Source: an uncultured Collinsella sp. (GTDB lineage: Bacteria > Actinomycetota > Coriobacteriia > Coriobacteriales > Coriobacteriaceae). Taken from it: a stretch of 9,876 bases of DNA. A program made the translations under genes and the position numbers. Below, in pieces: positions 6,811 through 9,876 of the stretch. The notes under the pieces were generated by a model that made no database searches, was not told the DNA's origin, and saw only the letters and a list, made by a program, of their open reading frames with translations. The stretch is taken from NCBI GenBank assembly GCA_958403205.1, contig CATXWM010000053.1:1-9876 (forward strand). Reading direction: 5' to 3'. Positions within the stretch are counted from its first letter, which is position 1, and the number at the start of each line of letters is the position of its first letter.

Positions 6811-7431
6811 TCAAGAAAAGTTCGACACACGTTCCTTTTTCAGCGCACGGGCATATTGGTACATACGCTGTATCGTATGGCAGATATCGTCCTCCGTTGT
6901 CTCCGGGTGGATCAGGCAGATCCGCAGAACGGTCCGGCCTTTCAGCTGGGTGGTCAGCACGCAGGCAAAGCCTTCCTCCATCATGCGCCGAGAAATAGTT
7001 CATCCTGTTGCTGGGGGTGTGAGCCCCTGAGGCGCATAGCAAAATTTCACAATGGCCAGCTGCGTAGGCGTTACAACTTCCCATTCCGGCTGGTTCCGAA
7101 GCATGGACTCCGTCTGTTGGGCTAGGTCGATGCCGTGGGTCACCATATCACTAATCTGATCCGTCACCAACGTCTGCAGGGTGAGCCATAATTTCAGGCT
7201 GCGCGCGGGGCGGATCAGTTCAATGCCCCATTCCCAATAGTTGATTTCTCCGTTCTCTGCGGCGGCATCCCGGAGATATTCCGGGTCAGAACTGTAAAAG
7301 GCTGCCAAGTGTTTCCTGTCACGAAACATGACCGTACTGCAGGCGTACGTTTGGAACAGCCATTTGTGGGCATCCCATACTAGGCTGTCCGCCCGTGCGA
7401 CATCCTCCAGCAGCTGGCGGATGGAGGCAAA
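6811..7431 (-). pseudogene. Group II PLP-dependent amino acid decarboxylase, C-terminal part with frameshifts
   Basis: These enzymes decarboxylate aromatic amino acids, glutamate, aspartate or diaminobutyrate using pyridoxal phosphate. Read from the right: ASIRQLLEDVARADSLVWDA, then HKWLFQTYACSTVMFRDRKH, where DAHKW carries the PLP lysine (codon 7363-7365), then YWEWGIELIRPARSLKLWLT and WEVVTPTQLAIVKF. An extra base in a five-G run (7013-7017) brings a stop; two further inserted bases near 6988-6993 restore the frame for EGFACVLTTQLKGRTVLRIC, LIHPE and ALKKERV, to TGA at 6811-6813. The N-terminal half (about 250 residues with the substrate pocket) is missing, replaced at about 7420-7435 by an HxlR fragment; a further base seems lost near 7429. 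The exact substrate cannot be told. It is clearly non-functional as read. Confidence 0.85.
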
Positions 7432-7516
7432 TAGGCTTGTTCACCGTGAGGTCTATGCCGAAGTGCCGCCGAAAGTAGAGTATTCTCTGACAGAACTGGG
7501 CAAGAGCCTGAAGCCC
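7421..7516 (+). pseudogene. HxlR family transcriptional regulator, C-terminal fragment
   Basis: The plus strand reads RMEANRLVHREVYAEVPPKV, then EYSLTELGKSLKP, the wing and final helix of the HxlR winged-helix domain (family pattern LE..Glv.Re.y..vPpkVEYsLTelG.sL). HxlR proteins are about 100-130 residues and often sit divergently next to the redox or efflux gene they control. The first 60-70 residues are missing, as is the end after KP, where a terminator-like hairpin (7510-7544) takes over. The fragment overlaps the junction with the decarboxylase remnant on the other strand, so the exact breakpoint is ambiguous within about 10 nt. Confidence 0.78.
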
Positions 7517-7554
7517 CCGAAAGTGCGAAACTTCCGGGGGCTTCATCATGTTTT
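7510..7554 (+). terminator. Long hairpin, likely intrinsic terminator
   Basis: GAAGCCCCCGAAAGT (7510-7524) pairs with ACTTCCGGGGGCTTC (7530-7544), 15 bp with one mismatch and a 5-nt GCGAA loop, followed on plus by ATCATGTTTT. It closes the low-GC block immediately after the HxlR remnant. The T-run is 6 nt away, so efficiency is uncertain. Confidence 0.65.
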
Positions 7555-7556
7555 CC

Positions 7557-7741
7557 GCCTTCTAGGCTCGATCCAGATAACACCTCTCAAGGTGTCGGAC
7601 GCCTCGTCGCTGCTTACCTCTTTACGTACGGTGTCAGGTTTCCATTGGTTCCGTGTTTTCGTAGGCATTATGACGTTTGCGAGCGCCACTACCTTTGCCA
7701 TGTTGGGGCCGGACAAGGCCAAGCCGCGTCAGGAAAGCTAA
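7557..7741 (+). pseudogene. Probable MFS (DHA2-type drug efflux) C-terminal remnant with internal deletion
   Basis: In one plus-strand frame up to TAA (7739-7741): LLGSIQITPLKVSDASSLLT, then SLRTVSG, which resembles the loop before helix 13 in DHA2-type MFS pumps (S.ASSLLTSLR.VSG). It is followed directly by GFHWFRVFVGIMTFASATTF and AMLGPDKAKPRQES, which looks like the last transmembrane helix and a basic tail. In an intact pump about 40-60 residues (helix 13 and a loop) separate these parts, so there is an internal deletion as well as loss of everything upstream. GC is closer to the aroA block than to the MATE block, so this may be native decayed DNA. The family call rests on short motifs. 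Confidence 0.5.
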
Positions 7742-7802
7742 GAACCATCGTGGCTTGACATAGCGGCATCCGCAGAATGATTACGATCCTGTGCAAACGT
7801 AG

Positions 7803-7838
7803 AATGTCCTTCTTCTGTTTTTGCGGAGGAAGGACATT
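7803..7838. terminator. Bidirectional terminator downstream of aroA
   Basis: AATGTCCTTC (7803-7812) pairs with GAAGGACATT (7829-7838), loop 16 nt, between two convergent reading frames (the MFS remnant ending at 7741 and aroA ending at 7894). The stem closely resembles the hairpin at 9744-9780, suggesting a terminator type recurrent in this genome. Confidence 0.65.
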
Positions 7839-7893
7839 TCCGTACCGTTTTCAATATCGTGGATTATTTGCGGATTATCCTGGACAATCCTTG

Positions 7894-9243
7894 CTAGGCC
7901 AGCATGTTGGTCCACATATTTGCGAAATCGGGAAGCGTTTTCGCGGTGGTCGCAATGTTCTTGACTTGGATGCCGTTGATTTTCAGCCCCAGCATCGCAG
8001 CGAACGTCGCCATGCGATGGTCCGCATATGTTTCCATTTCAGCCGGCTTGAGATTCATTGCCGGCACTGGCGCGATCTCCAGCCCGTCGGGAAGCTCACG
8101 GGCATCACCCCCGACTCTGGTGATCTCGTTAACCAATGCTTCCAAGCGGTTCGTCTCATGGCCACGCAGATGACCGATGCCCAGCATGCGCGTAGGCTTG
8201 TCAGCGAAAAGCAGGATTGCGGCCAGCGATGGCGCGATCTCGCCTGCCGCGGTCAGGTCGAAATCACCCAAACCGTTGATATGGCCGCTGCCGGTCACTT
8301 CGCAGTACCGGACGCCGTCGATCACGGGGAAGCTGATTTCAGCACCCATACGTTCCAAGTATCCGGGAAGCAGGCCGCCCGGCTGGGTGGTGGATTCCGG
8401 CCAGTGAGGCACGCGAACTGTTCCGCCGGCGATCAGTGCCGCGCCGAGGAACGGGGCGGCATTCGACAGGTCAGGCTCGACCGTCACGGTTTCGGGCAAC
8501 TGCACGGCTCCCGGCTGCACGTTCCACACGCGGGCGGGTTCGTCTGCGTTGGCACGCACGCCGGAACCTTGCAGATCGGCCACGGTCATGCGAATATGAG
8601 GCAAACTCGGCGTCTTCTCCCCCGTGTGATGCAGTTCCAAACCGCCTGGCACTCGAGAGCCGATGAGCAGTAGTCCTGAAATGAACTGCGAGGATCCCGA
8701 TGAATCAATGCTGACTACGCTCGGCTTGACGCACTGGCTCACCGTTTGTGGTGGAGTGATTGTAAATGGCAGGCGACCTTCCTCGCCGTGGTATTCGATA
8801 CATGCCCCCAACTGTTCAAGACCGTCCAACACGGGCTTCATCGGACGTGCGTACGCCTGCTCGTCACCGTCGAAATCCACAGGACCGTCCGCGAACATGG
8901 CAAGGCCGGGCACAAAGCGCATCACCGTTCCCGCAAGACCGCAGAACACCTTCGTACCACCGTGGAACCGGCCGTCGGACGGCGGCACCACCGTAACCGT
9001 GGTGTCGACCTGCTCGTCGATTTCGCAGCGCACTCCCAACGCGCGCAACGCGTCCATCATCAACTCGGTGTCGCGCGAACGCAATAGACCGACCAATCGC
9101 ACGGGCCGATGTCCGAGCGCCGCGAGAATGAGATAACGGTTCGACAGGGATTTGCTGCCCGGCACCACAACAGTGGCGTCGAGCGGCTTGCCGGCAAACG
9201 GCGCCGACCACAGGTTCTCATGAATTGCTTCCATATGGTTCAT
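7894..9243 (-). CDS. aroA: 3-phosphoshikimate 1-carboxyvinyltransferase (EPSP synthase)
   Basis: This enzyme joins shikimate-3-phosphate and phosphoenolpyruvate to make EPSP, the sixth step of the shikimate pathway to aromatic amino acids; it is cytoplasmic and is the glyphosate target. The 449-residue length is standard. Visible signatures are VPGSKSLSNRYL (residues 27-38, with the substrate-binding Lys31, Ser32 and Arg36), GLAGTVMR (102-109), DSSGSSQFISGLLL, the PDLSNAAPFL stretch with the catalytic-region Asp, GHETNRLEALV near the C-terminal signature, TYADHRMATFA, and a terminal TAKTLPDF lysine motif. The DLSNAAPFL and GHETNRL variants are actinobacterial in style. Starts at 9243 (MNHMEAIHE) and 9234 (MEAIHE) are both possible; neither has a clear Shine-Dalgarno. 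The long upstream extension is rejected because it would overlap the divergent gene. GC and codon use are consistent with Bifidobacterium and differ from the MATE block. The gene ends 56 nt from a bidirectional terminator and seems intact. Confidence 0.95.
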   Translation of the reverse strand: MNHMEAIHENLWSAPFAGKPLDATVVVPGSKSLSNRYLILAALGHRPVRLVGLLRSRDTELMMDALRALGVRCEIDEQVDTTVTVVPPSDGRFHGGTKVFCGLAGTVMRFVPGLAMFADGPVDFDGDEQAYARPMKPVLDGLEQLGACIEYHGEEGRLPFTITPPQTVSQCVKPSVVSIDSSGSSQFISGLLLIGSRVPGGLELHHTGEKTPSLPHIRMTVADLQGSGVRANADEPARVWNVQPGAVQLPETVTVEPDLSNAAPFLGAALIAGGTVRVPHWPESTTQPGGLLPGYLERMGAEISFPVIDGVRYCEVTGSGHINGLGDFDLTAAGEIAPSLAAILLFADKPTRMLGIGHLRGHETNRLEALVNEITRVGGDARELPDGLEIAPVPAMNLKPAEMETYADHRMATFAAMLGLKINGIQVKNIATTAKTLPDFANMWTNMLA

Positions 9244-9316
9244 GGTAGCCAAACCACATGGAAAACGCCGTGCCGGTCTCGCGTATGGCTCCTTCCCACC
9301 ATATTCCACAAATGAA

Positions 9317-9358
9317 TTCTTTTTCCATAAGACAACGCAATGTAATACGATACTGCCA
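9317..9358 (+). promoter_or_regulatory. Candidate promoter giving a leaderless mRNA
   Basis: TACGAT (9346-9351) resembles a -10 box, with a weak -35-like TTCCAT at 9323-9328 (17-bp spacer). The expected start of transcription, about 7 nt downstream, falls on the A of the ATG at 9358. No Shine-Dalgarno is present, which fits a leaderless transcript as is common in Actinobacteria. Confidence 0.4.
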
Positions 9359-9723
9359 TGAAGCATTTCATTTCGCGTTGGTTGGTTTTGACCATTGCGG
9401 CCGGGGTCATGGTCACAATGCTTCCCGGCATGCACGCCGTTGGCGAACCGCCCATTCTCGGCATTGGCGCGTTCGCATTGTTCCTTGCATTGATCAACGC
9501 GTCAATCAAACCGATCGTGCACACCATCGCGTTGCCATTTTCGGTTCTCTCGTTCGGACTAATCGCGTTGATCATCAACTGGCTGTTCATGGAGCTTGCC
9601 TCTTGGCTGGCCATAAGCATGTTCGACGTCGGCGTGACTATCGATGGATTCTGGTGGTCCGTAATCGGATCTCTGATTATGGCCATCGTCTCCGGCCTTG
9701 TCGGCACCGTCATTCGGGACTGA
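9358..9723 (+). CDS. Small four-helix membrane protein, phage holin superfamily IV type (PF04020-like)
   Basis: A 121-residue, almost wholly hydrophobic protein with four predicted transmembrane helices: about residues 6-24 (WLVLTIAAGVMVTMLPG), 33-55 (ILGIGAFALFLALINASIKP), 60-90 (ALPFSVLSFGLIALIINWLF) and 98-120 (GFWWSVIGSLIMAIVSGLVG). The motif LINA-IKPI at the end of helix 2 and the P-..-LT/S-GL—liiN helix 3 are typical of the widespread 4-TM family annotated as phage holin family protein in Actinobacteria. Despite that name most members are single chromosomal genes and their role is unknown. It is divergent from aroA with about 115 nt between the starts, and a terminator follows at 9744. 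No prophage genes surround it, so I do not take it as evidence of a phage. Confidence 0.88.
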   Translation: MKHFISRWLVLTIAAGVMVTMLPGMHAVGEPPILGIGAFALFLALINASIKPIVHTIALPFSVLSFGLIALIINWLFMELASWLAISMFDVGVTIDGFWWSVIGSLIMAIVSGLVGTVIRD

Positions 9724-9743
9724 TGCGATCGCGTATATAACTA

Positions 9744-9786
9744 AATGTCCTCCGCAATCTATCCGATTACAGAGGACATTACTTTC
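9744..9786 (+). terminator. Intrinsic terminator after the holin-like gene
   Basis: AATGTCCTC (9744-9752) pairs with GAGGACATT (9772-9780), followed by ACTTTCG. It lies 21 nt after the holin-like stop and just downstream of the tRNA-Pro 3' end on the other strand, so it can serve both. The stem resembles that at 7803-7838. Confidence 0.65.
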
Positions 9787-9790
9787 GTTG

Positions 9791-9818
9791 TCGGGCTGAC
9801 AGGATTTGAACCTGCGAC
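9791..9818 (-). other. 3' fragment of a tRNA-Pro gene (att-site-like remnant)
   Basis: Minus strand: GTCGCAGGTTCAAATCC, then TGTCAGCCCGA. This is a complete T-arm (GCAGG, TTCAAAT, CCTGT) plus the 3' acceptor strand CAGCCCG with discriminator A; the implied 5' acceptor strand CGGGCTG and the GTCGCAGGTTCAAATCCTG core are typical of actinobacterial tRNA-Pro. Upstream of it (9819-9876) there is no anticodon arm, D-arm or matching acceptor strand, so the tRNA is truncated. A tRNA 3' end of about 28 nt joined to unrelated DNA is the usual footprint of site-specific integration, with this copy on the chromosomal side. Confidence 0.75.
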
Positions 9819-9863
9819 ATTCTGTTATATCTGGTGGTTTTTAGGTTTGGTTTGACAGAATGT
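9817..9863. repeat. 9-bp perfect inverted repeat beside the tRNA fragment
   Basis: ACATTCTGT (9817-9825) and ACAGAATGT (9855-9863) are perfect inverted repeats separated by 29 nt of AT-rich DNA. The first copy starts within the last two bases of the tRNA-Pro fragment. This could be an integrase/excisionase binding pair or the end of the integrated element. Confidence 0.5.
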
Positions 9864-9876
9864 TTGGAGATTGAGA

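Noticed and set aside
7777..8673. 298-codon plus-strand open frame
   Set aside because: Antisense shadow of aroA, His/Arg-rich with no domain.
9244..9435. N-terminal extension of aroA to 513 residues
   Set aside because: Would overlap the divergent holin-like gene and adds a segment not seen in EPSP synthases.
9358..9723. Prophage inferred from the holin-like gene
   Set aside because: This 4-TM family is mostly chromosomal in Actinobacteria and no other phage gene is near.
9791..9876. Complete tRNA gene
   Set aside because: No anticodon arm, D-arm or 5' acceptor strand can be found in the 58 nt beyond the T-arm.

Overview
The window is a mosaic, read mainly on the minus strand. It has at least four blocks that differ clearly in base composition and in apparent phylogenetic affinity. 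The right end (about 7.8-9.8 kb) looks like actinobacterial chromosomal backbone, most likely Bifidobacterium: an intact aroA (EPSP synthase), a divergent small holin-like membrane protein, and a 3' fragment of a proline tRNA. The genes and gene scraps to the left look acquired.

Layout. 1) 20-2724, minus strand: a very GC-rich, tightly overlapping operon of a LanF-type ATPase, two LanE/LanG-type permeases (MutF-MutE-MutG family) and a small YxeA-like exported or anchored protein. This is a self-protection / peptide-antibiotic resistance ABC module, and its composition suggests a Coriobacteriia-type donor. A divergent TetR regulator gene starts at 2920 but is cut after about 33 codons. 2) 3017-3480: a C-terminal scrap of a type I restriction specificity subunit (HsdS), followed by the start signals of an unidentified minus-strand gene. 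3) About 3530-4440: roughly 0.9 kb without a recognisable gene, carrying a perfect palindrome and repeated TTTGTCCC words. 4) 4440-7545: lower-GC, Clostridia-like DNA. It holds one intact MATE efflux pump (4791-6131) surrounded by decayed genes: a second MATE (N-terminus only), a nitroreductase (two frameshifts and an internal deletion), a group II PLP decarboxylase (several frameshifts), an HxlR regulator tail and an unidentified 56-residue tail. A near-consensus promoter at 6717-6745 fires into a leader with a complete intrinsic terminator before the nitroreductase and MATE. That arrangement looks like attenuation control. 5) 7557-7741: an apparent remnant of an MFS drug-efflux gene. 6) 7894-9723: aroA and the holin-like gene, divergent, both without clear Shine-Dalgarno sequences. 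7) 9791-9818: a truncated tRNA-Pro 3' end at the border of what is probably another integrated element lying beyond the right edge.

How it fits together: intact or decaying export and resistance functions (LanFEG, MATE, MFS) and regulators (TetR, HxlR) accumulate in what looks like an accessory hotspot next to core genes. Only the LanFEG/YxeA operon, one MATE pump, aroA and the holin-like gene look functional. No complete undescribed system is proven here. The most interesting points are the attenuated MATE leader, the lantibiotic-immunity cassette whose regulator is beheaded, the att-like tRNA-Pro fragment and the palindrome/repeat cluster. Many frameshifts fall at or near short homopolymers, so sequencing error or misassembly must be excluded before the decay is taken as biological.
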